Positions 55,479-63,838 of a DNA stretch of 64,000 nt are shown one piece after another; position 1 is the first letter of the stretch; each line of letters begins with the position of its first letter. The DNA is from Dokdonella fugitiva. GTDB lineage: Bacteria; Pseudomonadota; Gammaproteobacteria; Xanthomonadales; Rhodanobacteraceae. Below the pieces are notes generated by a model. The model was given only the letters and a program-made list of their open reading frames with translations, was not told the origin of the DNA and made no database searches. Both the position numbers and the translations under genes were made by a program. The stretch is taken from NCBI RefSeq assembly GCF_004342425.1, contig NZ_SLWQ01000001.1, positions 186,001 to 250,000 on the forward strand, read 5' to 3'.

Positions 55479-56777
55479 TCACGGCGCGCGGAAGTGCTTC
55501 TTCAGGCCGCGCCAGCACGCCTGGTAGTCGCGCTGCCGGTGTGCCGCGGCGAGCGCCTGCGCGGTCGGCCGGATCACCGCGCGCGTCTCGAACATGAAGG
55601 CCATCGTGTCCTTGATGTAGTCGGGTTTCGACGTGTCGGCCGCGCTCGCCTTCTCGAACGTGGCCGCGTCCGGCCCGTGGCCGGTGAAGCTGTTGTGCAG
55701 CGAGCAGCCGCCCGGCGCGAAGCCTTCCGCCTTCGCGTCGTAGGCGCCGTGGATGAGGCCCATGAACTCGCTCGCGACGTTGCGATGGAACCACGGCGGG
55801 CGGAACGTGTCCTGCATCGCGAGGATGCGCGGCGGGAAGATCACGAAATCCATGTTGCTGACGCCTTCGTGTTCGCCGGGCGAATGCAGCACGAGGAAGA
55901 TCGAGGGATCGGGATGGTCGTAGCTGATCGAGCCGAGCGTGTTGTGCCGGCGCAGGTCGTACTTGTACGGAACGTAGTTGCCGTGCCAGCCGACCACGTC
56001 GATCGGCGAATGATCGATCGGCGCGCGCCAGAGATGGCCCTGGAATTTCGCGACGAGTTCGAACTCGCCCTCGACGTCCTCGTACGCCGCCTGTGGCGCG
56101 AGGAAGTCGCGCGGGTTGGCGAGCCCGTTGCTGCCGATCGGACCGAGGTCGGGGAGCTTGAGCAGCGCGCCGAAGTTCTCGCAGACATAGCCGCGCGCGG
56201 CACCATCGGGCAACGCCACGCGGAAGCGCACGCCGCGCGGGATGACGAGGATCTCGTTCGGCACGACGTCGAGGACGCCGAGTTCGGTCTCGACGTGCAG
56301 GCCGCCCTGCTGCGGCACGATCAGCAGCTCGCCGTCGGCGTCATGGAACCAGCGCCCCTGCATGTCGCGATTGGCCGCGTACAGGTGGATGCCGACGCCG
56401 TGTTGCGCGGCGGGCGAGCCGTTCCCCGCCATCGTGAACAGCCCTTCGACGAAATCGATCGGTTGCTGCGGTAGCGGCAGCGGACTCCAGCGCAGCTGGT
56501 CCGGCGTGACCGGCCCGTCGCCGAAATCGTTGTGGAAGCCCGGCTGCTCGAACGGCACGAACGGCCCGTGCATCGCCGCGGGCCGGATGCGATAGAGCCA
56601 GCTGCGCCGGTTCGCATGGCGGGGCGCGGTGAACGCGGTGCCGGACAGTTGTTCCGCATAGAGCCCATGCGCGACGCGCTGCGGCGAATTGCGTCCGACC
56701 GGCAAGGTGCCGGCGATCGCCTCGCTCGCGAACTCGTTGCCGAAACCGGATTGGTAGCCGTTGCCTGCGATCGTCAT
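55479..56777 (-). CDS. hmgA: Homogentisate 1,2-dioxygenase
   Basis: 432 residues, close to Pseudomonas HmgA. It begins with [13 protein letters not shown], the conserved N-terminus. The iron ligands lie in the second half: [18 protein letters not shown] (His and Glu) and [12 protein letters not shown] (His). Fe(II)-dependent, it opens the ring of homogentisate to maleylacetoacetate. It lies 56 bases downstream of hppD, with a small hairpin between. Confidence 0.97.
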   Translation of the reverse strand: MTIAGNGYQSGFGNEFASEAIAGTLPVGRNSPQRVAHGLYAEQLSGTAFTAPRHANRRSWLYRIRPAAMHGPFVPFEQPGFHNDFGDGPVTPDQLRWSPLPLPQQPIDFVEGLFTMAGNGSPAAQHGVGIHLYAANRDMQGRWFHDADGELLIVPQQGGLHVETELGVLDVVPNEILVIPRGVRFRVALPDGAARGYVCENFGALLKLPDLGPIGSNGLANPRDFLAPQAAYEDVEGEFELVAKFQGHLWRAPIDHSPIDVVGWHGNYVPYKYDLRRHNTLGSISYDHPDPSIFLVLHSPGEHEGVSNMDFVIFPPRILAMQDTFRPPWFHRNVASEFMGLIHGAYDAKAEGFAPGGCSLHNSFTGHGPDAATFEKASAADTSKPDYIKDTMAFMFETRAVIRPTAQALAAAHRQRDYQACWRGLKKHFRAP

Positions 56778-56797
56778 GGCCCGCCTTCTTCGTTCTT

Positions 56798-56827
56798 GAG
56801 CCCTCTCTCACGACGGGAGAGGGGCTC
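56798..56827. repeat. Hairpin repeat between hppD and hmgA
   Basis: gagccctctct-cacgacgg-gagaggggctc: an inverted repeat of about 11 bases with one bulge. The 'cctctc...gagagg' form is common between genes in Xanthomonads. Inside an operon it may adjust the ratio of the two enzymes. Confidence 0.55.
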
Positions 56828-56833
56828 GGTTCG

Positions 56834-57919
56834 TCACAGCACGCCGCGCTTCATCTGGTCGCGCTCGATCGACTCGAACAGCGCCTGGAAGTTGCCTTCG
56901 CCGAAGCCCTCGTTGCCCTTGCGCTGGATGATCTCGAAGAAGATCGGGCCGATCGCGTTCTGCGTGAAGATCTGCAGCAGCTTGCGCTGCTTGGTTTCCG
57001 GGTCGGCGTCGATGAGAATCTTGTTCTTCGCCAGCCGCGGCACGTCCTCGCCGTGGTTCGGGATGCGGATGTCGATGACCTCGAAATACGTGTCGGGCGT
57101 GTCGAGGAACTCGACGCCGGCCGCGCGCATCTTCTCGACCGTTTCGTAGATGTCGTCGGTGAAGCAGGCGATGTGCTGGATGCCCTCGCCGTGGTAGGCG
57201 TCGAGGTACTCGTTGATCTGCGACTTCGGATCGCTCGATTCGTTGAGCGGGATGCGCACGATGCCGTCAGGCGCGGTCATCGCCTTCGACACGAGGCCGG
57301 TCTTCGCGCCCTTGATGTCGAAGTAGCGGATCTCGCGGAAGTTGAACAGGCGCTCGTAGTAGTCCGACCACTTCTGCATGTTGCCGAAGTACAGGTTGTG
57401 CGTGAGGTGGTCGATGAACGTGAGGCCGAAGCCCTTCGGGTTCATGTCCGCGCCTTCGATCGCGACGAAGTCGTTCGCGTAAGCGTCGCCGTCGCGCGGC
57501 ACGAGGTAGAGCATGCAGTCGCCGATGCCCTTGACCACCGGCACGTCGATCGCGCGCGACGCGGCCTTGTGTGCGATGCGCTCGCCGCCATTGGCGATCA
57601 CAGCCTGCTCGACTTCCGCCACGGGCTTCCTGAAGCGGATCGCGAAGCCGCACGCGCACGGGCCGTGCTGCGCGGCGAAGTCGGCGGCGAAGGAATCGGG
57701 GTCCTCGTTGACGAGGAAGTTGACGCCGTTCTGGCGATACACCGTGATCGCGCGCGAACGGTGCTTCAGCACGGCGGAAAAGCCCATGCGCCCGAACAGC
57801 GCATGCAGCTCCGCGCCGCGGCCGGCCGGCGCGGCGAATTCGACGAACTCGAAGCCGTCGATGCCCATCGGGTTGTCGAACGTCGTGACTTGCATGCCGA
57901 GGTTGGGTTGGGCGTTCAT
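56834..57919 (-). CDS. hppD: 4-hydroxyphenylpyruvate dioxygenase
   Basis: 361 residues of the vicinal-oxygen-chelate fold. Two halves: the N-terminal one ([18 protein letters not shown]) and the catalytic one with FIDHLTHNLYFGNM (iron His), GEGIQHIACFTDDI (iron His) and, near the end, the KLLQIFTQNAIGPIFFEII helix region with the iron Glu (FFEIIQRKGNEGFGEGNF in part). Converts 4-hydroxyphenylpyruvate to homogentisate, the entry step of the pathway encoded downstream. The promoter lies in the divergent region shared with the MarR gene. Confidence 0.97.
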   Translation of the reverse strand: MNAQPNLGMQVTTFDNPMGIDGFEFVEFAAPAGRGAELHALFGRMGFSAVLKHRSRAITVYRQNGVNFLVNEDPDSFAADFAAQHGPCACGFAIRFRKPVAEVEQAVIANGGERIAHKAASRAIDVPVVKGIGDCMLYLVPRDGDAYANDFVAIEGADMNPKGFGLTFIDHLTHNLYFGNMQKWSDYYERLFNFREIRYFDIKGAKTGLVSKAMTAPDGIVRIPLNESSDPKSQINEYLDAYHGEGIQHIACFTDDIYETVEKMRAAGVEFLDTPDTYFEVIDIRIPNHGEDVPRLAKNKILIDADPETKQRKLLQIFTQNAIGPIFFEIIQRKGNEGFGEGNFQALFESIERDQMKRGVL

Positions 57920-57941
57920 GGCGGCCTCCGGTACTGAGACG

Positions 57942-57974
57942 TGCTAAGATAGTTTCATCTGAAACTTGATTCAA
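57942..57974. promoter_or_regulatory. Divergent hppD/marR promoters with a palindromic operator
   Basis: The perfect palindrome agtttca-tc-tgaaact (57951-57966) lies between the genes. On the minus strand it fills the 17-base spacer between TTGAAT (-35, 57974-57969) and TATCTT (-10, 57951-57946) of hppD. On the plus strand an extended -10, TGCTAAGAT (57942-57950), sits immediately left of it, so the marR start point falls inside the palindrome. A MarR dimer bound here would block both promoters. Confidence 0.75.
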
Positions 57975-57987
57975 GCGGCACCGCCAC

Positions 57988-58428
57988 ATGGCCGACCATG
58001 CCCCGCTCGAGCTCGAGCGCTTCCTGCCGTACCGCCTGTCGATCCTCTCCAACCGGGTCAGCCAGGCGATCGCGCGCGAGTACCAGGACCGCTTCGATCT
58101 GTCGATGACGGAATGGCGCGTGATGGCCGTGCTCGCGCGCTATGACGGCGAGGGGCTGTCGGCGAGCGAAGTCGCCGCGCGCACGGAGATGGACAAGGTC
58201 GCGGTGAGCCGCGCGCTCACGCGCCTCGTCGAGGCCAGGCGCGTGTCACGGCGCGCGCACGACGGCGACAAGCGCCGTTCGGTGTTGCGCCTGAGCGCGG
58301 CGGGCTGGAAGGTGCACGACACGGTCGCCCCGCTCGCCCGCGCCCACGAGCGCTCGATGCTCGCCCAGCTGAGCGCCGACGAGCAGCGCGCGCTGCTGGC
58401 GATCCTCGACAAGCTCGCACCGGTGTAA
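57988..58428 (+). CDS. MarR-family regulator of homogentisate catabolism
   Basis: 146 residues, winged helix. It has RLSILSNRVSQAIAREYQ, the dimer helix; MTEWRVMAVLARYDG; the recognition helix region ASEVAARTEMDKVAVSRAL; and the wing RAHDGDKRRSVLRLSAAG (DxRxx type with D-K-R-R). Its position divergent from hppD, over a 16-bp palindrome overlapping both promoters, makes it the likely local repressor, relieved by a pathway intermediate such as homogentisate or 4-hydroxyphenylpyruvate (inference). Confidence 0.9.
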   Translation: MADHAPLELERFLPYRLSILSNRVSQAIAREYQDRFDLSMTEWRVMAVLARYDGEGLSASEVAARTEMDKVAVSRALTRLVEARRVSRRAHDGDKRRSVLRLSAAGWKVHDTVAPLARAHERSMLAQLSADEQRALLAILDKLAPV

Positions 58429-58440
58429 AGCAGCCGGGAA

Positions 58441-58496
58441 GGGTGAATCGGGAATTGTCGAGAGCAATCCGCTCTTCGGATCCCTGATTCCCTGCC
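58441..58496. repeat. Imperfect inverted repeat between convergent marR and the POT gene
   Basis: Left arm gggtgaatcgggaat (58441-58455), right arm atccctgattccctgcc (58480-58496), with an inner hairpin agagc...gctct. The 'gggaatcggg' theme is common in Xanthomonad intergenic repeats. Probably the transcription end for both genes. Confidence 0.45.
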
Positions 58497-58497
58497 G

Positions 58498-60030
58498 CTA
58501 CTTCACCCCGTGCATGAGCTTCTGGATCAAGGGCGCGATCAAGAACAACACGACGCCGCCGATCAACAGGATCCAGAAGCCGCTCGTGTAGGCTGCGTGT
58601 GCCGAGGCCACGGTCATGCCGCCCTCGCCACTGGCCTCCGCAGCGAACAGGCCGGACAGGTTGTTGCCGATGCCCGTGGACAGGAACCAGCCGCCCATGC
58701 CGAAACCGACCAGACGCACCGGCGCCAGCTTGGTGGTCATCGACAAGCCGATCGGCGACAGGCACAACTCGCCGACCGACTGGATCCAGTACACCGCGAA
58801 CAGGGTCCAGAACGGGATCTTGCCGGTGTCCGGCGCGACCAGCGACGACAATGCGTACACCAGCAGCAGGAAGGCCAGGCCGTTGAAGATGATGCCGAGG
58901 CCGAATTTGCGCGGGATCGACGGATTCGCCTTGCCCATCTTCACCCAGATCCACGCCACGATCGGGGCCAGTGTGATGATGGCCACCGAGTTCACCGACT
59001 GGAACCACGCGTTCGGGAACGTGGCCTCCCCGGCCAGCGCCTGGAACAGGCCGTGCATGCCGATGTCGCGGTTCACGATCTGGTCGGCGAGGAAGGTGAA
59101 GCTGCTGCCAGCCTGTTCGAAGAAGCACCAGAACAGCACGTTGAACAGGAAGATCAGCAGCATCGCGATGGCCTTGTCGCGCGCCACCCGACCCTCCTTG
59201 AAGCCTTCGACCAGAATCAGCACGCACAGCGCCAGGAACATCGGTGTCAGCACGTACCACTGCAGCTGGCTGGCATCGATGGTCAACAGGAAATAGAACG
59301 CCGGGATCGCGCACAACGCGCCGATGGCGACCGCCAGGATGCGGCCCAGGCCTTCATGCCCGACCTGCGGCATGCCGATGCCCTTGAGTTGGCCGCGACC
59401 GAACCAGAACCACAGGAAGCTGAGCAGCATTCCCACGCCGGATGCGATGAACACGACCTTGTATGCCGGCATCGATTCGATGCCGAAAACCTTCTTCGCG
59501 AGGATCTGGGTAACGATCGGCGCGACGAACGCGCCGCAGTTGATGCCCATGTAGAAGATGGTGAAGCCGGAATCCCTACGTTCGTCGCCCTGCGCGTACA
59601 GCTTGCCGACGAGCGTGGAGATGATCGGCTTGAACATGCCGTTGCCCACGATAACCGTGGCCAGACCCAGCTTGAACACCTGCTCGTTGGGGATCGCGAT
59701 CATGAACAGGCCCGCGGCCATGATCACTGCGCCTACCATGATGGAGCGCTGGTAGCCAAGGATCTTGTCGGCGACGTAGCCGCCGAAGATCGCACCCGCG
59801 TACACCAGCGCGAGGTAGGCGCCGTACAGCTTGCCGGCCGGCGCCTGGCCTTCACCGGATCCGTCGTAGAACTGTGCCACAACGTACAGTGCCAGCGCCC
59901 AGCGGATCCCGTAGAACGCGAAGCGCTCCCAGAATTCGGTCATGAACAGCATCCACAACGGCGCCGGATGGCCGAGGCGCTGCGGGAAGCTCGGGGGCGC
60001 GGCAGGCGCGCCGGGGCTGGCGGTGGACAT
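58498..60030 (-). CDS. POT/PTR2-family proton-dependent oligopeptide transporter
   Basis: 510 residues, about 14 membrane helices. The N-terminal motif FMTEFWERFAFYGIRWALAL holds the ExxERFxYY-like proton-coupling signature (E-x-x-E-R-F-x-x-Y). Other typical parts: GGYVADKILGYQRSI, FYMGINCGAFVAPI, NVLFWCFFEQAGSS and the late helix QSVGELCLSPIGLSM. It imports di- and tripeptides across the inner membrane. It lies between the tyrosine pathway and kynA, so peptide uptake may feed aromatic amino acid breakdown, which is inference. Confidence 0.93.
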   Translation of the reverse strand: MSTASPGAPAAPPSFPQRLGHPAPLWMLFMTEFWERFAFYGIRWALALYVVAQFYDGSGEGQAPAGKLYGAYLALVYAGAIFGGYVADKILGYQRSIMVGAVIMAAGLFMIAIPNEQVFKLGLATVIVGNGMFKPIISTLVGKLYAQGDERRDSGFTIFYMGINCGAFVAPIVTQILAKKVFGIESMPAYKVVFIASGVGMLLSFLWFWFGRGQLKGIGMPQVGHEGLGRILAVAIGALCAIPAFYFLLTIDASQLQWYVLTPMFLALCVLILVEGFKEGRVARDKAIAMLLIFLFNVLFWCFFEQAGSSFTFLADQIVNRDIGMHGLFQALAGEATFPNAWFQSVNSVAIITLAPIVAWIWVKMGKANPSIPRKFGLGIIFNGLAFLLLVYALSSLVAPDTGKIPFWTLFAVYWIQSVGELCLSPIGLSMTTKLAPVRLVGFGMGGWFLSTGIGNNLSGLFAAEASGEGGMTVASAHAAYTSGFWILLIGGVVLFLIAPLIQKLMHGVK

Positions 60031-60213
60031 GGATTCCCCTCGGAGTGACGTATCGCGAACGTGTAACCGCTGGCGCCCGCCGCGTCAAACCGCAGCGCAG
60101 CGGGATTGGCCGAGGCCAGGCGCGCCGGCCTCCATTTGATGGCGGATCGACGGCCGCGGGCAGCGATCCGGCGCCGGCCCGATTCAGCCCGACCCTCGCG
60201 CCCCGGCGCCGGC

Positions 60214-61071
60214 TCAGGCCGCGCCGATCTCGGTGCGCACGTCGACGAGTTCGGGGAAGAACGTGAGGTCGAGCGCCTTCTTGAGGAACGCGACACCGGA
60301 CGAGCCGCCCGTGCCGCGGCGGAAGCCGATGATGCGTTCGACCGTCTTCATGTGGCGGAAGCGCCACAGCTGGAAGGCTTCCTCGATGTCGACGAGCTGC
60401 TCGCACAGGTGGTACTCGGGCCAGAAGTCGCGCGCCCGCTCGTAGATGCGCTTGAACACCGGCACGAGTTCCGGCGTGCGCTCGTGCGGGCGGCTGAAGT
60501 CGCGCTCGAGGCACGCCGCGGGCACCGCGTGGCCGCGCCGCGCGAGGAAGCGCAGTACTTCGTCGTACAGGCTCGGCTCGACCAGCGCGCGGCGCAGTTC
60601 GGACTGGGCCGCCGGGTCGTGGTCGAACACCTTGAGCATGCCCGCGTTCTTGTTGCCGAGCAGGAACTCGATCGTGCGGTACTGCTGCGACTGGAAGCCC
60701 GAGGCGGGACCGAGCACGTGGCGGAACTCGAGGTACTCCGACGGTGTCAGCGTCTCCAGCACGCCCCACTGCGCGAACAGCTGCTGCTGCACCTGCTTCA
60801 CCCGGGCGAGCACCTTGAGCGTCGCGTTCACGTCGCCCTCGCGCAGGCGTGCGATCGCCGCGCGCAGCTCGTGGATCATCAGCTTCATCCACAGCTCGGC
60901 GACCTGGTGCTGCACGATGAACAGCATTTCGTCGTGGTGCGGCGGGTCGCTGAGCGGCTTCTGCGCCGACAGCAGCACGGGCAGCTGCAGGTAGCCGCCA
61001 TACGTCGTGCGGTCACGCAGGTCGAGTTCGATGCCTTGTTCGAGCGGGCGCAGGTTATGCAGATCGTTCAT
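60214..61071 (-). CDS. kynA: Tryptophan 2,3-dioxygenase
   Basis: 285 residues, near the size of the X. campestris enzyme. Haem-dependent opening of tryptophan to N-formylkynurenine. It shows LTYGGYL-type start ([21 protein letters not shown], in part), [19 protein letters not shown] with the substrate-side His, [19 protein letters not shown], and the haem region [19 protein letters not shown] with the proximal His. ATG 61071 is the only start matching the family. No kynurenine formamidase or kynureninase gene is in the window. Confidence 0.96.
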   Translation of the reverse strand: MNDLHNLRPLEQGIELDLRDRTTYGGYLQLPVLLSAQKPLSDPPHHDEMLFIVQHQVAELWMKLMIHELRAAIARLREGDVNATLKVLARVKQVQQQLFAQWGVLETLTPSEYLEFRHVLGPASGFQSQQYRTIEFLLGNKNAGMLKVFDHDPAAQSELRRALVEPSLYDEVLRFLARRGHAVPAACLERDFSRPHERTPELVPVFKRIYERARDFWPEYHLCEQLVDIEEAFQLWRFRHMKTVERIIGFRRGTGGSSGVAFLKKALDLTFFPELVDVRTEIGAA

Positions 61072-61099
61072 CGCGACGCCGTATTCCCGGGAGCTGGCC

Positions 61100-61105
61100 A
61101 GTGTA
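61100..61105 (-). promoter_or_regulatory. Possible -10 box of kynA
   Basis: TACACT (minus; in GGGTTACACTGG), 29 bases before the ATG at 61071; same hexamer as before pssA. No clear -35. Confidence 0.3.
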
Positions 61106-61253
61106 ACCCGCATCGACGATGCTGCGCCGGGCCTTGCGGGAGCGGTGGCCTCTTGCTTACTGTTCCGCTCCCGTCGCCGCGGCCGCACACCGGCCCATCC
61201 GGCACCGTATTCCGAGCGCATTCGCGCCGTGCGACACCGCAACGGAGGCTGTC

Positions 61254-62333
61254 TTGTCCATCGCCGCCACCTTCGAGATCGAATTCCTGCAATACCTCGA
61301 CGCGGACGGCAAGCTCGTCCGCGACGACCTGCCCGCGATCGCACGCGACATCCGCCAGCTGGTCGAGCTGTACAAGGAAATGCTGTTCGTGCGCGTGTTC
61401 GACGCCAAGGCGGTCGCGCTGCAGCGCACCGGCAAGCTCGGCACCTACGCATCGTGCCTCGGCCATGAAGCCGCCCATGTCGCGATCGGCAGCGCGATGC
61501 AGGAGGACGACGTGTTCGCGCCGATGTACCGCGAATACGGCGCGCAATTCCATCGCGGCGTGAAGCCGCGCGAGGTATTGCTGTACTGGGGCGGCGACGA
61601 GCGCGGCAGTGACTTCTCCGGGCCCGCGCACGATTTCGCCTGGTGCGTGCCGATCGCGACGCAGTGCCTGCACGCGGCCGGCTCCGCGCTCGCCTTCAAG
61701 GTGCGCAAGGAGCCACGCGTCGCGGTCACCGTCGTCGGCGACGGCGGTTCGTCGAAGGGCGACTTCTACGGCGCGATCAACGTCGCCGGCGCGATGCAGC
61801 TGCCGCTCGTCGCGGTCATCGTCAACAACCAGTGGGCGATCTCGGTACCGCGCACGATGCAGACCGGCGCGAAGACGCTCGCGCAGAAGGGCATCGCCGC
61901 CGGCCTCGAATGCCTGCAGGTCGACGGCAACGACCTCATCGCGATGCGCGCGGCGATGGACCATGCGATCAAGCGCGCGCGCCACGGCCACGGCGGCATG
62001 GTCATCGAGGCGGTCACCTATCGCCTGTCCGACCACACGACCGCCGACGACGCGCGCCGCTACCGTCCCGACGACGAGGTGAAGGCCGCGTGGGCGCGCG
62101 AGCCGCTCAAGCGCATGAAGGCGTACCTCATGTCGCTCAACGCGTGGACCGAGAAGGAAGACGAGGACTGGAAGGCCGAGTGCGCGACCAGGGTCGATGC
62201 CGAGGTCAATGCCTATCTCGAGACGAAGTCGCAACCTACGGCGGCGATGTTCGACTACACCTGGGGAGAGCTGCCGGCGGACCTCGTCGCGCAGCGCGCC
62301 GAAGCGCTCGCCGCGGACAAGGCCGCGCACTGA
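61254..62333 (+). CDS. 2-oxo-acid dehydrogenase E1 alpha subunit
   Basis: 359 residues from TTG 61254, which follows GGAGG by five bases; no ATG fits. The thiamine-diphosphate motif is [20 protein letters not shown], continuing toward NNQWAIS. The substrate and phosphorylation-loop region reads [19 protein letters not shown]. Paired with the E1 beta gene it forms an alpha2beta2 thiamine enzyme of the branched-chain keto-acid or Gram-positive-type pyruvate dehydrogenase group; the sequence alone does not settle which. REP copy 2 lies between it and E1 beta. Confidence 0.9.
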   Translation: MSIAATFEIEFLQYLDADGKLVRDDLPAIARDIRQLVELYKEMLFVRVFDAKAVALQRTGKLGTYASCLGHEAAHVAIGSAMQEDDVFAPMYREYGAQFHRGVKPREVLLYWGGDERGSDFSGPAHDFAWCVPIATQCLHAAGSALAFKVRKEPRVAVTVVGDGGSSKGDFYGAINVAGAMQLPLVAVIVNNQWAISVPRTMQTGAKTLAQKGIAAGLECLQVDGNDLIAMRAAMDHAIKRARHGHGGMVIEAVTYRLSDHTTADDARRYRPDDEVKAAWAREPLKRMKAYLMSLNAWTEKEDEDWKAECATRVDAEVNAYLETKSQPTAAMFDYTWGELPADLVAQRAEALAADKAAH

Positions 62334-62341
62334 GTATTGGC

Positions 62342-62418
62342 GTGGGGGCGGCTTCAGCCGCGATGCCCGGCTTCCGGCGCATCGCACGGAAGGCCATCGC
62401 GGCTGAAGCCGCTCCCAC
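62342..62418. repeat. Lysobacterales-type palindromic repeat, copy 2
   Basis: Left arm gtgggggcggcttcagccgc (62342-62361, then gatg), right arm ending gcggctgaagccgctcccac (62399-62418), about 30 bases apart. The right arm is a near-exact complement of the left. It sits in the 116-base gap between E1 alpha and E1 beta, inside one transcription unit. Confidence 0.88.
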
Positions 62419-62449
62419 CGAATCGACGCACCGACAACGGATCAGCGGA

Positions 62450-63430
62450 ATGGCACAGATCACCCTCATCGAAGCCGTCACCCAGGCGCTCGCCCACGAG
62501 ATGAAGTCCGACCCGAGCGTGGTCGTGCTCGGCGAGGACGTCGGCGTCAACGGCGGCGTGTTCCGCGCGACGGTCGGCCTGCAGGACAAGTTCGGCGCCG
62601 AGCGCGTGATCGACACGCCGCTCGACGAACTGACCATCGCCGGCCTCACCGTCGGCCTCGCCGCACAGGGCATGAAGCCGGTCGCCGAGGCGCAGTTCGA
62701 AGGCTTCATCTACCCGATGATGGAGCACATCGCCTGCCACGCGGCGCGCCTGCGCACGCGCACGCGCGGGCGCATGACCTGCCCGGCGGTGTTCCGCGCG
62801 CCGTGGGGCGGCGGCATCCGCGCGCCCGAACACCATTCGGAAGCGAACGAACACCTGTTCACGAACATCCCGGGCATCCGCGTCGTGCTGCCGTCCTCGC
62901 CGGGTCGCGCCTACGGCCTGCTGCTCGCCGCGATCCGCGACCCCGACCCGGTGGTGTTCCTCGAACCCAAGCGCATCTACCGCCAGTACAAGGAAGAAGT
63001 CGCCGACGACGGCGAGGCGCTGCCGCTCGACGTCTGCTTCGTCCTGCGCGACGGCAGCGACGTCACCCTCGTGACCTGGGGCGCGCAGGTGAAGGAGACG
63101 CTCGAAGCCGCCGACGCCCTCGCGAACGAAGGCATCAGCGCCGAAGTCATCGATGTCGCGACGCTCAAGCCGCTCGACTTCGACACGATCCACGAGTCGG
63201 TGCGCAAGACCGGCCGCTGCGTGATCGTGCACGAGGCGCCGCGCACCGCGGGCTTCGGCGCGGAAATCGCTGCCCGCCTTGCCGAGCATGCGATGTACGA
63301 CCTCGTCGCGCCGGTCGAACGCGTGACCGGCTACGACACGCACATCCCGCTGTACCGCCTCGAGATGAAGTACCTGCCGAGCGTCGAGCGCATCGTCGCC
63401 GCGGCCAAGCGCACGCTCGCCGCGAGCTGA
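62450..63430 (+). CDS. 2-oxo-acid dehydrogenase E1 beta subunit
   Basis: 326 residues, the standard size. It starts with ITLIEAVTQALAHEMKSDP and has VVVLGEDVGVNGGVFRAT, RVIDTPLDELTIAGLTVGLA, the transketolase-like pyrimidine domain, and LKPLDFDTIHESVRKTGR then CVIVHEAPRTAGFGAEIAA in the C-terminal domain. With E1 alpha it decarboxylates a 2-oxo acid and reductively acylates the lipoyl group of E2, whose gene begins 408 bases further on. ATG 62450 follows AGCGGA, a weak site. Confidence 0.94.
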   Translation: MAQITLIEAVTQALAHEMKSDPSVVVLGEDVGVNGGVFRATVGLQDKFGAERVIDTPLDELTIAGLTVGLAAQGMKPVAEAQFEGFIYPMMEHIACHAARLRTRTRGRMTCPAVFRAPWGGGIRAPEHHSEANEHLFTNIPGIRVVLPSSPGRAYGLLLAAIRDPDPVVFLEPKRIYRQYKEEVADDGEALPLDVCFVLRDGSDVTLVTWGAQVKETLEAADALANEGISAEVIDVATLKPLDFDTIHESVRKTGRCVIVHEAPRTAGFGAEIAARLAEHAMYDLVAPVERVTGYDTHIPLYRLEMKYLPSVERIVAAAKRTLAAS

Positions 63431-63447
63431 GCGACCCGGAGCCGACG

Positions 63448-63804
63448 ATGACCACGATCGCGAACGTCCTCGTCGGCCTCGTCGCGCTGCTGCACCTGTA
63501 CTTTCTCGTGCTCGAAATGTTCCTCTGGACCACGTCGACCGGCCGGCGCGCATTCGCGACGACGGCCGAGTTCGCACAGGCGTCGAAGACGCTCGCGGCG
63601 AACCAGGGGCTCTACAACGGCTTCCTCGCCGCCGGCCTCGTCTGGGGCCTCGTCGAGGGTGCGTCGGGCTTCCACATCAAGCTGTTCTTCCTTTCCTGCG
63701 TGATCGTCGCCGGCCTCTACGGCGCGTGGACGGTCAGCCGCAAGATCCTCTACGTGCAGGCGCTGCCGGCGATCGCCGCGCTCGTACTGCTGCATTTCCA
63801 CTGA
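63448..63804 (+). CDS. DUF1304 membrane protein inside the dehydrogenase operon
   Basis: 118 residues with four membrane helices (about 4-26, 50-70, 76-92 and 97-117). The segment ALLHLYFLVLEMFLWTT then ANQGLYNGFLAAGLVWGL matches DUF1304 proteins, whose function is unknown. It starts 17 bases after the E1 beta stop and ends 34 bases before E2, in the same direction, so it is likely co-transcribed although no link to 2-oxo-acid oxidation is known. Confidence 0.88.
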   Translation: MTTIANVLVGLVALLHLYFLVLEMFLWTTSTGRRAFATTAEFAQASKTLAANQGLYNGFLAAGLVWGLVEGASGFHIKLFFLSCVIVAGLYGAWTVSRKILYVQALPAIAALVLLHFH

Positions 63805-63838
63805 CGGCGCCGGCGGCGCCAGACAGGACGACACTGCA

